Position numbers and translations under genes: made by a program. A stretch of DNA of 64,000 nt from UBA11400 sp964473555 (GTDB lineage Bacteria; Bacteroidota; Rhodothermia; Balneolales; HLUCCA01). The notes under the pieces were generated by a model. That model saw nothing but the letters and a program-made list of their open reading frames with translations, did no database searches and was not told the DNA's origin. Location of the stretch: positions 449,597 through 513,596 of the forward strand of contig CAYYPL010000002.1 of the NCBI GenBank assembly GCA_964473555.1, written 5' to 3'. Shown piece by piece: positions 27,514 to 36,545 of this stretch. Positions within the stretch are counted from its first letter, which is position 1; each line of letters opens with the position of its first letter.

Positions 27514-28802
27514 ACGCACCTATTTGGAAACCATTTACGATTCATGGCTTAAGTCCGGATCCAATTAAAGTGGATTCGGGTTCAGGATTGTACCTTACCT
27601 TGTCTGATGGACGTAAAATTAAAGACCTTATCTCAAGTTGGTGGGTCAACGTTCATGGCCATGGTCATCCTGAAATCGCCAAGGCAATATATGACCAGGC
27701 TACAAAACTGGATCACGTAATTTTTGCCGACTACACACATGATCCGGCGGAAAAATTAGCCTCCAAACTTGTAGAAATCACTTCCGGACATTTCAGTAAA
27801 GTTTTTTTTTCCGATAACGGATCAACTGCCGTTGAGGTAGCTCTTAAAATGGCCAAACAGTATTGGCGAAATAAAGGTATTTTTTCCAGAAACAGGATTA
27901 TAGCATTTCAGGGAGCTTATCATGGCGACACCTTTGGTGCCATGTCGGCAGGAGAGCGTGGTGTATTTAGTGAAGCATTTAGTGAATGGATGTTCAACGT
28001 GGATCATATCCCATATCCAGAAACCTGGCACGGTGATTACGATCTTAAAGATAAAGAGTCCCGTATTCTGTTAGAGTTTAACAACTTACTGGAATCATCA
28101 CCCGATTCGTTTGCTGCACTGATCATCGAACCATTGATTCAGGGTGCTGGTGGAATGAGAATGTGTCGTTCTGAATTTCTTAAAGAGCTTGTTCAAGCTG
28201 CCAAAAATCATGGTCTTTTGGTCATATTTGATGAGGTGATGACCGGTTTTGGTCGTACCGGAACCTTGTTTGCGTTTCAGAAGGCCCAGGTATTTCCAGA
28301 CATGATCTGTTTATCGAAAGGTTTGACGGGAGGATTTTTACCTATGTCGGTTACTTTAACTACCCAGGAAGTATTTGAACCCTTCAATGCTCCGGATGCG
28401 TTAAAAACGTTTTGGCATGGACACTCCTATACCGCTAATCCATTGGGTTGTGCAGCGGCTTTAGCATCAATCGAAGTGTTTGAATCAGGACAGAGTGATT
28501 TTGAACGCCTGGGATCGTGGTATGCGGAGCCTATCCGAAAATTGTCAGGGCTTGATAACGTTGAAAAGGTCAGACAGTGTGGTACGGTGCTTGCATTCGA
28601 CGTAAAAACAAGTCGGGAGTCTTCCAGTTATTTGAATTCGGTGGGACAGGAAATCAAAAGAATGACACTAAACAAAGGAATGCTCTTGAGGCCTTTGGGT
28701 AATGTTGTCTACGTTATGCCCCCGTATTGCATCACACGAGAAGAGCTCCTGGAGTCGTGTGAACTACTCATAGATATTCTCAAGGAGCTCCGAAATCGAT
28801 AA
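27510..28802 (+). CDS. bioA: Adenosylmethionine-8-amino-7-oxononanoate aminotransferase
   Basis: PLP aminotransferase (class III) that makes 7,8-diaminononanoate, usually with SAM as amino donor. The 430 residues include ISSWWVNVHGHGHPEIAKA (the SSWW motif of BioA), FFSDNGSTAVEVALKMA, GAYHGDTFGAMS, IFDEVMTGFGRTG, the PLP lysine in LSKGLTGGFLPMS, and FWHGHSYTANPLGCAAA. It is the last gene of the plus-strand bio cluster. It converges on bioB with nine bases between and no room for a separate terminator. Confidence 0.96.
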   Translation: MNAPIWKPFTIHGLSPDPIKVDSGSGLYLTLSDGRKIKDLISSWWVNVHGHGHPEIAKAIYDQATKLDHVIFADYTHDPAEKLASKLVEITSGHFSKVFFSDNGSTAVEVALKMAKQYWRNKGIFSRNRIIAFQGAYHGDTFGAMSAGERGVFSEAFSEWMFNVDHIPYPETWHGDYDLKDKESRILLEFNNLLESSPDSFAALIIEPLIQGAGGMRMCRSEFLKELVQAAKNHGLLVIFDEVMTGFGRTGTLFAFQKAQVFPDMICLSKGLTGGFLPMSVTLTTQEVFEPFNAPDALKTFWHGHSYTANPLGCAAALASIEVFESGQSDFERLGSWYAEPIRKLSGLDNVEKVRQCGTVLAFDVKTSRESSSYLNSVGQEIKRMTLNKGMLLRPLGNVVYVMPPYCITREELLESCELLIDILKELRNR

Positions 28803-28811
28803 AACAGTCCG

Positions 28812-29801
28812 TCAAACTTGGAGTACTTCTGATTCCATGCGAGTTTTGTGAGCTACACGAGGTTTGAGCCCCAGGAGCTTGAACATTTGATGATCTTCAT
28901 CCCATGTATTGTTTGGGGTAGTCAATAGCTTTTCTCCGGCGAAAATAGAGTTAGCCCCAGCCATAAAACATAGGGCTTGCTCGGTTACGGGCATTTCCAC
29001 CCTTCCAGCAGACAACCTGACCATGGCATTGGGCATTAAAATACGAGCAGTAGCAATCATGCGGACCATCTCCCACACCGAAACTCTTTTTTGGTTCTGC
29101 AGTGGTGTTCCCTCAACGGCAATCAAGGCGTTAACAGGTACCGACTCTGGATGAATTTCAAGGGTTGCCAATGTGTGCAGCATATTCATACGATCTTCTT
29201 CGGTTTCTCCCAAGCCAATAATTCCACCTGAGCACACTGAAATGTTCGCTTTTTGAACATGGGAAATGGTATTCAGCCGGTCATCATACGTCCGAGTGGT
29301 TATGATACGGCTGTAATAATTTTCACTGGTGTCCAGATTGTGATTGTAAGCGGTCAAACCTGCGTCTTTAAGCCTTGAAGCTTGCTCTGGAGTGAGCATA
29401 CCTAAAGTGGCACATACTTCCATACCCATTTCGTTCACTCCTCGGACCATATCCAATACCTTGTCGAAATCTTTGTTATCGCGGACTTTTCTCCAGGCGG
29501 CTCCCATACAGAATCGAGTTGATCCGGATTCATGAGCTCTTTTAGCTGCATCAAGTACTTCTTCAACCGGCATCAGACCAGCCGGGTCAATGTCGGTATT
29601 ATATCGAGCAGATTGAGGGCAGTACGCACAATCCTCCGGACAACCTCCTGTTTTGATGGAAAGCAATGTGTTTACCTGAACTTCTCCAATTGCCTGATGT
29701 TCTTCGTGGACGCGTGACGCCCTATAGATAAGTTCCAGCAATGGGGAGTTGTAAATTTCAGAGACTTCTTCGGGAGTCCAGTCGTGACGGATAGCGGCCA
29801 T
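28812..29801 (-). CDS. bioB: Biotin synthase
   Basis: Radical-SAM enzyme that inserts sulfur into dethiobiotin. The 329-residue protein has the SAM cluster motif CPEDCAYCPQSARY (CxxxCxxC) after LLSIKTGG. It also has the second-cluster region with GAAWR, NHNLDTSENYYSRI, SVCSGGIIGLGE and VRLSAGRVEM, including the Arg ligand of the [2Fe-2S] cluster. It is encoded opposite and tail-to-tail with bioA, so it must have its own promoter in 29802-30013. Confidence 0.97.
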   Translation of the reverse strand: MAAIRHDWTPEEVSEIYNSPLLELIYRASRVHEEHQAIGEVQVNTLLSIKTGGCPEDCAYCPQSARYNTDIDPAGLMPVEEVLDAAKRAHESGSTRFCMGAAWRKVRDNKDFDKVLDMVRGVNEMGMEVCATLGMLTPEQASRLKDAGLTAYNHNLDTSENYYSRIITTRTYDDRLNTISHVQKANISVCSGGIIGLGETEEDRMNMLHTLATLEIHPESVPVNALIAVEGTPLQNQKRVSVWEMVRMIATARILMPNAMVRLSAGRVEMPVTEQALCFMAGANSIFAGEKLLTTPNNTWDEDHQMFKLLGLKPRVAHKTRMESEVLQV

Positions 29802-29814
29802 ACGAACAAATTAC

Positions 29815-29835
29815 TTGAATTGATTGAATTGATTG
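29815..29835. repeat. Short tandem repeat 14 bases upstream of bioB
   Basis: Two copies of TTGAATTGA plus TTG. It lies in the untranslated region just before the bioB start and could be an operator or chance repeat. No match to a known BirA-type operator is recognised. Confidence 0.4.
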
Positions 29836-30013
29836 TCCAAAAACTAAATTAACACTAAACACGGAAAAACCGCGAAAAAAGTATGATTAACTGCAATGTA
29901 TCTGATAAGAAATCTAATTCAGTGTCAAATCATCGCATACTAATTAAAAAACGCTATCTTTGACCGATAACTTTTTGAAGTCAACATACTAATCCTACAT
30001 TCGGCTCAGCAGC

Positions 30014-30721
30014 ATGGACGTTTTGATATCGGGAAAGACATCTTTCAAGGTAGAAGTACCCTATAAACTCATTGAAACCGGACCCAAAGGCGAAAAACCA
30101 ATGATTGTTTATCTCCATGGAAGAGGGCAAAACATTCCACTTTTCGAACGACAGGTAAAGTCAATGATGAATTTGAATGCCTATCATCTATTTATTCAGG
30201 GACCTTATGCTGATTTTGAATTAACTAAATCCAAAGAAAAATGGGGGTATTCCTGGTATTTATACAATGGTAGACAGGGATCCTTCCTGAAATCAATGGA
30301 GTACACGGCCGAGTTTATCCAGGAAATCATCGATCATGTGATTAAATTCATCAAAGTATCTCGTCTCTGCGTTCTAGGATACTCTATGGGTGGGTATATG
30401 GCCGGATATTTTGGAACGTCCAGATGGAAACATACCAATGAACTGGTAGTGATTAATGGTCGAATCAAAACAGAACTGTTGGGTACAAAATGGCACAATC
30501 TGAAACATCAGAAGGTATTGGCCATACACGGACTCAAAGACGAAATCGTGAGTCCGGATTCTCAGAAAGAGCATATCCAAAAAATGGCTGATAAAGGTAT
30601 CGACGCACTGTTCCTGGGAGTCAATGAAGGTCACAAGTTAAGTGCACTTATGGTTAAATCGACTATTGATTGGTTGAACCGTATTGGTTACCAGTTAATA
30701 CAAGAATCAACAGAAGGGTGA
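30014..30721 (+). CDS. Alpha/beta-hydrolase (carboxylesterase/phospholipase-like)
   Basis: A 235-residue cytoplasmic serine hydrolase. The oxyanion region is VYLHGRGQNIPLFERQ, the nucleophile motif LGYSMGGYMAGYF, the Asp region AIHGLKDEIVSP, and the His NEGHKLSALM. The small size and motif order fit the YpfH/carboxylesterase-2 group. There is no signal peptide. A TATCTTTG box at 29955-29962 matches the Bacteroidota -7 element, without a good upstream TTG. The gene stands alone; substrate unknown. Confidence 0.75.
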   Translation: MDVLISGKTSFKVEVPYKLIETGPKGEKPMIVYLHGRGQNIPLFERQVKSMMNLNAYHLFIQGPYADFELTKSKEKWGYSWYLYNGRQGSFLKSMEYTAEFIQEIIDHVIKFIKVSRLCVLGYSMGGYMAGYFGTSRWKHTNELVVINGRIKTELLGTKWHNLKHQKVLAIHGLKDEIVSPDSQKEHIQKMADKGIDALFLGVNEGHKLSALMVKSTIDWLNRIGYQLIQESTEG

Positions 30722-30828
30722 ACTATATGATGAAATCACACTTTCAGGGTTGACTAATTTGACCAAAAATCATATATGATAAAGATTTAGTCAAAACATA
30801 GATTTACACCGAATAATTTGGATTTATC

Positions 30829-31518
30829 ATGCGAATCTTGGTCATTGAAAACGATGATGTAGTTAGCATCTTAGTACAGCGGCTGCTGGAGAAAAACGGA
30901 TATGAAGTTACTGCTGTATCTCGGGCACTTGAGGGAGAAAAACTTGCCCAGGGTGGAACATTTGATTGTATTATCCTAGACATTTCGCTTCCTGATAAGA
31001 ACGGGTTGGATGTGTGTCGTAATCTGAGGGCGTCCGGTGTTAATACGGCTATTTTAATTTTATCCGCACTAAGACATATCGATACCAAGGTATCGGGACT
31101 TACAGCTGGTGCCGATGATTATCTAACTAAACCATTTGACAATAAAGAGCTCATTGCTCGTATTGAAACGATAACTCGGAGAGTCCGACTCAATTCGAAG
31201 ATTTCATCCAACGATACATTGACCTGTGGTGATCTTAAATTACACCTGATCAAGCGAGAGTTTACCGTTGATGGCAAATCCGTTTGGTTAACCAACAATG
31301 AGTTCAACCTGATGGCTTACTTGATGAAGCACATGGATAAAATTGTAGATAAAGAAGAACTGGCCGAAAAAGTCTGGGGAATTAAATTTGATACACAGAC
31401 CAATTTTATCAATGTTTATGTCAGTTATATTCGCAAGAAGATTAACGAAGTGACCGAAAAAGATTATATCCAGACGGTTCGGAATCGTGGTTTCATTTTG
31501 AAATCGAATCCTCAATAG
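30829..31518 (+). CDS. OmpR-family response regulator
   Basis: A 229-residue two-component response regulator. The receiver domain (residues 1-120) has the acidic pair at 9-10, the phosphoacceptor Asp51 in ILDISLPDKNG, Ser79 and Lys101 in LTKPFDNKELIARIE. The winged-helix DNA-binding domain follows (DLKLHLIKREFTVDGKSVWLTNNEFNLMAYLM ... NVYVSYIRKKI ... IQTVRNRGFIL). No histidine kinase gene is adjacent. TTGACT at 30750 and TATGAT at 30775 are possible promoter boxes. A terminator follows the gene, so it is monocistronic. Confidence 0.93.
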   Translation: MRILVIENDDVVSILVQRLLEKNGYEVTAVSRALEGEKLAQGGTFDCIILDISLPDKNGLDVCRNLRASGVNTAILILSALRHIDTKVSGLTAGADDYLTKPFDNKELIARIETITRRVRLNSKISSNDTLTCGDLKLHLIKREFTVDGKSVWLTNNEFNLMAYLMKHMDKIVDKEELAEKVWGIKFDTQTNFINVYVSYIRKKINEVTEKDYIQTVRNRGFILKSNPQ

Positions 31519-31548
31519 TAACAGGCGATCTGTCGGAACGAAGCCATT

Positions 31549-31587
31549 AGAAAAGGGAGCTCGGACAAGCATCCCTTTTCTCTTTTT
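31549..31587 (+). terminator. Intrinsic terminator after the response regulator
   Basis: Perfect ten-base stem AGAAAAGGGA (31549-31558) with TCCCTTTTCT (31572-31581), then CTTTTT. Its T-run overlaps the stop codon of the convergent threonine synthase gene by two bases. On the minus strand no T-run follows, so it acts mainly for the plus strand. Confidence 0.8.
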
Positions 31588-33280
31588 ATGACCTGTGCTT
31601 CTTGTAGATCACCGCAAATCCCTTGATATACGCATTGATAGCGGCTTCAACGACATCAGGGGATGCTGCTTTGACCTGATATTTTTCAGAATTGTAACCC
31701 AGTGTAAGGCTTGCAACCACAAGGGCATTGGTTCCAGGACTGAGTACTTCCAGATTGTGATCGAGTAACTCAACTTTTAATAGTTTATCCGACTCCTTTC
31801 GTATGGCGCCTAGAACAGAATCCAGCGGGCCAACGCCAGTCTGAGCGGATTGAATCTCAACACCGTTGATGTTCATGGTCACCAATGCATGTACAAATCC
31901 GTTTTTACGCATCGTAATATCATAATCCATGATTTCGACGGGATAAACCAGGTCGGCAATATCATTGAAAACCAATGACTGCAGTACTTCCATTTCTTTT
32001 GGTGTCAGGGACTTACCTTTCCTGTTGATTTTACCCAGATAGTCCTGCATCAACTTCTGCTGTTTAGGATCCATCTTCAATTGTGCAAGTAAGGTGTCAC
32101 GCGACTTTCCGAAGGCCTCTTGTTGAACCTGGAGATACCCGGAGGAGATGAAATCCATCACCTGATTCAGGTCATTGTCAAGTACTGGCGATGGAAGTGC
32201 ATGTTTGACGACAACGGGCGTATCTTTTAGCCCGGTCCCGGTCAGCACCAGAATTACTCGCCTGCCCTGAAATTCGTTCAAATTGTTTTTTAAAGCTGCC
32301 AGTGGAAGAGCACAGGATGGTTCTGTGAAAATGCCTTCATCAGCCGACATTTCACGCAAGGCAAGCAGGATTTCCTGTTCCGTGACTGTGTATGCAAGTC
32401 CATTTGAGTCTTCAATGCCCCGCAATACCTTGTGAAAATCAATCGGATCAGCAGCAGCCACAGCGGTAGCCATTGTGGTGACGTATTCTTTGATGACTTT
32501 CTCTCGTTTGAAGATACCTTCAACAACCGGAGATGCTTCGTTTGGCTGAATGGCCACCAGGCGAGGCATGTGATCACTCAGTCCTCCCTCAATAGCTTCA
32601 AGAAATCCCTTGTGGATGGCGCCGAAATTGGTTCCACATCCAACTGGAATCAACACATCATCAAACGGACGTTCCTGTTGATCGATGACTTCATAGGAAA
32701 ACGTCTTTTGCCCTTCTTCACGGAATACATAATCTCCGGCCAGGTAATAATTACCTTCTTTGGCAAACTTTTTGCACAACTTCTCGCATGTTGAGAAATC
32801 ACCTTTTATGCGCAAAATACGTGCATTGAACATGGTTGCTTGTGCCAGTTTTGCCTCAGATGTGTTCTCCGGAACAAAGACGTAACACGGTATCTTAAAG
32901 TAGGATGCGTACATTGCTACTGAAGCGGCCATGTTGCCTGTTGAAGCCAGGCATATCGCATCTACACCGAGTTCCATCGCTTTCTGTACCTCAATGTAAC
33001 TACCTCTGTCTTTGAAACATCCAGATGGATTCTGGAGCTCCAATTTTGCCCAAATATCCACCCCATATCGTTCACTCAGAATGTTTAATCGTCTGAGTTC
33101 CGTTGGTTGATGTTTGAGAGGATCCGGAACCAGTTTTTTGATCGGAAACTGAGCTACCTGGCTGGCTTTTTCATATTTAACGGTCAGTACTCCACCACAT
33201 ACGGTACAATATGTGGAGGTTAATCTTTCATCATTCACATGATCGCATAACAGGCAACGAAGCGTATAAGCTGAAGACAT
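31586..33280 (-). CDS. thrC: Threonine synthase fused to a LeuA-type allosteric domain
   Basis: PLP enzyme with extra regulatory domain, 564 residues against about 350-430 for usual ThrC. A zinc ribbon (Cys9, 12, 25, 28) leads into the fold II PLP domain with NPSGCFKDRG (Lys90), ASTGNMAAS (phosphate/cofactor loop), PVGCGTNFGAI and TGTGLKDTP. A helical linker (about 366-440) is followed by residues ~445-560. That stretch (SAQTGVGPLDSVLGAI ... LEVLSPGTNALVVASLTL ... KAASPDVVEAAINAYIKG) looks like the LeuA/citramalate-synthase allosteric dimer domain, which binds leucine or isoleucine. Feedback control of threonine synthesis by a branched-chain amino acid is therefore likely, but inferred. It could also be a related beta-replacing enzyme such as cysteate synthase. 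Confidence 0.8.
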   Translation of the reverse strand: MSSAYTLRCLLCDHVNDERLTSTYCTVCGGVLTVKYEKASQVAQFPIKKLVPDPLKHQPTELRRLNILSERYGVDIWAKLELQNPSGCFKDRGSYIEVQKAMELGVDAICLASTGNMAASVAMYASYFKIPCYVFVPENTSEAKLAQATMFNARILRIKGDFSTCEKLCKKFAKEGNYYLAGDYVFREEGQKTFSYEVIDQQERPFDDVLIPVGCGTNFGAIHKGFLEAIEGGLSDHMPRLVAIQPNEASPVVEGIFKREKVIKEYVTTMATAVAAADPIDFHKVLRGIEDSNGLAYTVTEQEILLALREMSADEGIFTEPSCALPLAALKNNLNEFQGRRVILVLTGTGLKDTPVVVKHALPSPVLDNDLNQVMDFISSGYLQVQQEAFGKSRDTLLAQLKMDPKQQKLMQDYLGKINRKGKSLTPKEMEVLQSLVFNDIADLVYPVEIMDYDITMRKNGFVHALVTMNINGVEIQSAQTGVGPLDSVLGAIRKESDKLLKVELLDHNLEVLSPGTNALVVASLTLGYNSEKYQVKAASPDVVEAAINAYIKGFAVIYKKHRS

Positions 33281-33377
33281 AGGTTATTTATCCAATACGA
33301 TTTAATAATGAGTCAGGAAATTGAAACCGGAAAGAACCGCGATCAACGATTGGATTCCGGATGGGCGAAAAACTACA

Positions 33378-33623
33378 TCAGTCCGTATAGGGGAGCAATA
33401 TAATCTCTTCGAAATCCAGTTCCAGTTCGTCCATGATGGGTGTCATTAATGCGTCTACTTCCTGTTCAGAAACGGAATCGATTCCACTGATTTCCACATA
33501 CAGCGTATCTGATTGCTCATGAAGGAACCACCGCGACTTTTCTGCATTAAATGCAGTACGGATCTGAAGTACCAGTTCATTGATATCGTTTTCGAATAAG
33601 GTCAGGTCATCATCTGTTGACAT
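33378..33623 (-). CDS. Small acidic protein of unknown function
   Basis: An 81-residue, strongly acidic protein (STDDDLTLFENDINELVLQ ... ELDFEEIILLPYTD). I chose the ATG at 33623 because AGGAG lies six bases upstream; the longer frame from 33656 has no such site. There is no signal, TM segment or motif that I recognise. Two alternating helix/strand blocks suggest a small alpha-beta domain. It is divergent from anmK and 97 bases upstream of the thrC fusion on the same strand, so the two may be co-transcribed. Confidence 0.55.
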   Translation of the reverse strand: MSTDDDLTLFENDINELVLQIRTAFNAEKSRWFLHEQSDTLYVEISGIDSVSEQEVDALMTPIMDELELDFEEIILLPYTD

Positions 33624-33752
33624 AATTGCTCCTGGCGGACTCTCGTTATGGTTCATCCATAAATTACTTCTTTTTTTTGATTTCGCACAGGCAAGAGTCC
33701 CAGTGCTTTAGTACTTTGATACTATTTACTTCCACCACTTGTTTTTCACCAC

Positions 33753-34976
33753 ATGCCTGTACAAGACAAATCGATCTTCGATTGGATGGATTCACTCAAT
33801 CGCATCCGAAACCAAGCATCCAGAGTGATCGTTGGAACCATGTCCGGTACTTCAATTGATGGATTGGATGTAGCCCTGTGTCGATTCTCGGGATGTGGCA
33901 TGCATACAACATTTGAAGTAATCCACTATGGGACTGTGAGTTATACATTAGAACAGGCTGCGATTTTACGGCGATTTGCTACCGAAAAAATGGTCGATAT
34001 GCAGGAATTGAGCATATATCATGCTCAATTGTCCCACTGGCATGCTGCTATGATCAAGAGTTTGTTGGAAGAATGGGATGTCGATATCAGAAATATTGAT
34101 TTGCTGGCTTCACATGGACAGACGATCCGGCATGCTCCCCGTCGGATTCATCAACTTGACGGACTCCCCAACAGCACGTTTCAGTTAGGCGATGGAGATC
34201 ATCTTGCTATACTCACGGGATTCATCACGGTGCATGATTTCAGGCAAAAACACGTGGCAGCGGGTGGAGAAGGAGCTCCGCTGGCGGGATATGGAGATAG
34301 GATTTTATTCTCGGGCGATGGTATTTCAAAGGTACTGCTCAACGTGGGTGGGATATCGAACATTACCGTATTGAATGTGAATGATGTAAATGGGATTCCA
34401 CTGACCTTCGATACGGGTCCCGGGAATACGTTGATGGATCACGTGATGCGGGGTTCGGGGGCAGGTGTCAGGTACGACGAAGGAGGCCGGATAGCGGCCG
34501 GGGGACGGGTGAACGAAGCGTTGCTGGGGGTGCTGAAATCGCATCCGTATTTTGGTCAGCCAGCGCCTAAGACTACAGGTCCGGAGGCGTTCTCACCAGA
34601 GTATTTGTTGCAGTGTGTGTCCGGTAGTGGATGTGGGGAATTGTCCTTGCCGGACATGTTGGCGACGCTGAATCGGTTCACGGCGGAGACTATTGCGGAT
34701 GCGGTTCGCGAGTCGACAAGAGAGGGTGGTACGGTGCCGGTGTACGTGAGTGGGGGAGGCGCGCATAATGCCACGTTGATCTCGAATCTGAAACAGTCTC
34801 TTGGTCACAATTTGGTTTTCAATTTTAGCCTGCTGGGGGTGAATGCTGATGCCAAAGAAGCGGTGTTCTTTGCGGCACTGGCCAACGAATGTATCATGGG
34901 GAGCTATGTGGAAGTTCCACAGTCGGATGGGTCTACAAGAAAAGCAGTACTTGGGAAAATCAGTTTTCCACACTGA
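33753..34976 (+). CDS. anmK: Anhydro-N-acetylmuramic acid kinase
   Basis: Phosphorylates and opens 1,6-anhydro-MurNAc to MurNAc 6-phosphate during cell-wall recycling. The 407-residue ASKHA-fold kinase has VGTMSGTSIDGLDVALCRF, LASHGQTIRHAP, LNVGGISNITVL, TFDTGPGNTLMDHV and the C-terminal VYVSGGGAHNATLI. The region 34430-34770 is visibly G/C-rich compared with its ends, but the reading frame and motifs run through it without a break. It is a single gene between divergent and co-directional neighbours; no murQ is adjacent. Confidence 0.95.
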   Translation: MPVQDKSIFDWMDSLNRIRNQASRVIVGTMSGTSIDGLDVALCRFSGCGMHTTFEVIHYGTVSYTLEQAAILRRFATEKMVDMQELSIYHAQLSHWHAAMIKSLLEEWDVDIRNIDLLASHGQTIRHAPRRIHQLDGLPNSTFQLGDGDHLAILTGFITVHDFRQKHVAAGGEGAPLAGYGDRILFSGDGISKVLLNVGGISNITVLNVNDVNGIPLTFDTGPGNTLMDHVMRGSGAGVRYDEGGRIAAGGRVNEALLGVLKSHPYFGQPAPKTTGPEAFSPEYLLQCVSGSGCGELSLPDMLATLNRFTAETIADAVRESTREGGTVPVYVSGGGAHNATLISNLKQSLGHNLVFNFSLLGVNADAKEAVFFAALANECIMGSYVEVPQSDGSTRKAVLGKISFPH

Positions 34977-35102
34977 GAACAGGGCGATTTTATATCCAAC
35001 TTTCACATTTATTTAATATCTCAAAGTACAGAAATGATTATGTTGTACAGATATTAACTAAACATACCTCATTAAAATCCTTATTTCTCGAAAGGAATCG
35101 AT

Positions 35103-36524
35103 ATGTCAATGTTCACACGGCGTGATTTTCTGAAAACTGGTGCACTAGGATCGTTAGTCGCAGGAACAGTTGGTGTTTCATGTGTTGGTGCTGGTAACGG
35201 TAGTGGTGATAAATGGAAAGGTGGAGCAAAAAATATCATTTTTATGGTCAGTGATGGTATGAGCTCTGGAACCCTCAGCATGGCAGATCATATGATCCGC
35301 ATTCAACGTGGAACGCCTTCAACATGGATTGGGCTCTATGAAACCAATCGGGTTAAGCGTTCTTTGATGGATATGGCATCCTTAACTTCCAAAGTAACTG
35401 ATTCAGCTGCAGCCTCTGCTTCCTGGGGCGGTGGGCAACGCGTCGAGAATGGTTCCCTGAACGTGGGTCCAAATGCAGAAGAGTATGTCCCAATCCTTAC
35501 CAAGTTCAAGAACGCCGGTAAAAAAACCGGATTGGTTACTACAACGCGGATCACCCATGCTACCCCCGCCGGATTTATCGCTAATGTTCCGAATCGATCC
35601 ATGGAACACGAAATTGCAGTTCAGATGCTTGAGCGAGGAGTTGATGTGTACTTTGGTGGCGGACGACGTTTTTTTGCTGGCGACCAGCGCCGCGACAATC
35701 GTGACCTGTTTACAGAGTTTTCAGCCAAAGGATACACGTTGGCTCATAACAAAACTGAAATGGCAGCATTGTCGGGTGTAACTCCTGTACTCGGGTTGTT
35801 TACCGATGATCACCTTCCCTATGTTTTAGATCATATTAACTCGCCCGAGTTGCTCGAAACTGTACCAACCCTGGCCGATATGACCGAAAAGGCACTTCAG
35901 ATACTTTCAGGTTCCCAGGGGTTTATCCTTCAGGTTGAAGGTGGCAAGATCGACCATGCCGCACACAGTAACGATGCATCCGGAATGATTTTCGATCAGA
36001 TCGGATTCGATGATGCGGTAGCCGTTGCTGTTAAGTTTGTCGAATCAAATCCTGATACCTTACTCATCATTACCACCGACCACGGCAATGCGAATCCTGC
36101 GTTGAACGGAGATGGACTTGGTTACTCCTATGCCGATCCCTACTTCGAAACGCTGCTGAAAGCCACTAAAACGAACAATTCGATTCTGGATGTACTCAAT
36201 GAAAACGATTCCGCTTCCAGAATTCGTGAAGTCGTTGAAACCTACACGTCTCATGCGATTACAGTGGAAGAAGCAGGATATCTAAAACAGGCCATGCAAG
36301 GTACTTACAAAAACCTGTATAAACTGATGAATTCCAAACACGCGGTTCTAGGTCAGATTCTGGCAAACTACACTGCGGTAAATTTCACGGGAAGCAATCA
36401 CACCAGTGATCTGGTTGAATTGGCAAGTATGGGACCTGGAAGTGAGGCTATAAACGGTTTCGTGAAAAACACTGACCTGCACCATATCATGTTGGAAGCA
36501 GCTGGAATTCCGGTTACTGCCTGA
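35103..36524 (+). CDS. phoA: Alkaline phosphatase with Tat signal
   Basis: A 473-residue exported phosphomonoesterase. The N-terminus has a Tat motif, FTRRDFLKTGALGS, and a lipobox-like VSCVG, so it may be a Tat-exported lipoprotein. Catalytic features include MVSDGMSSG (first metal Asp), KVTDSAAASASWGGG with the nucleophile Ser, TTTRITHATPAGF, VEGGKIDHAAHSND (metal ligands), ITTDHGNANP and GSNHTSD. AAAGGA eight bases before the ATG is a Shine-Dalgarno. It is followed by an intrinsic terminator. Phosphate-starvation control is typical of the family, but no Pho box was identified. Confidence 0.9.
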   Translation: MSMFTRRDFLKTGALGSLVAGTVGVSCVGAGNGSGDKWKGGAKNIIFMVSDGMSSGTLSMADHMIRIQRGTPSTWIGLYETNRVKRSLMDMASLTSKVTDSAAASASWGGGQRVENGSLNVGPNAEEYVPILTKFKNAGKKTGLVTTTRITHATPAGFIANVPNRSMEHEIAVQMLERGVDVYFGGGRRFFAGDQRRDNRDLFTEFSAKGYTLAHNKTEMAALSGVTPVLGLFTDDHLPYVLDHINSPELLETVPTLADMTEKALQILSGSQGFILQVEGGKIDHAAHSNDASGMIFDQIGFDDAVAVAVKFVESNPDTLLIITTDHGNANPALNGDGLGYSYADPYFETLLKATKTNNSILDVLNENDSASRIREVVETYTSHAITVEEAGYLKQAMQGTYKNLYKLMNSKHAVLGQILANYTAVNFTGSNHTSDLVELASMGPGSEAINGFVKNTDLHHIMLEAAGIPVTA

Positions 36525-36545
36525 TCCACATCGATACATCATGGT

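Noticed and set aside
34430..34770. G/C-rich stretch in anmK as an inserted or foreign segment
   Set aside because: The frame and the kinase motifs run through unchanged, so it is local composition only.
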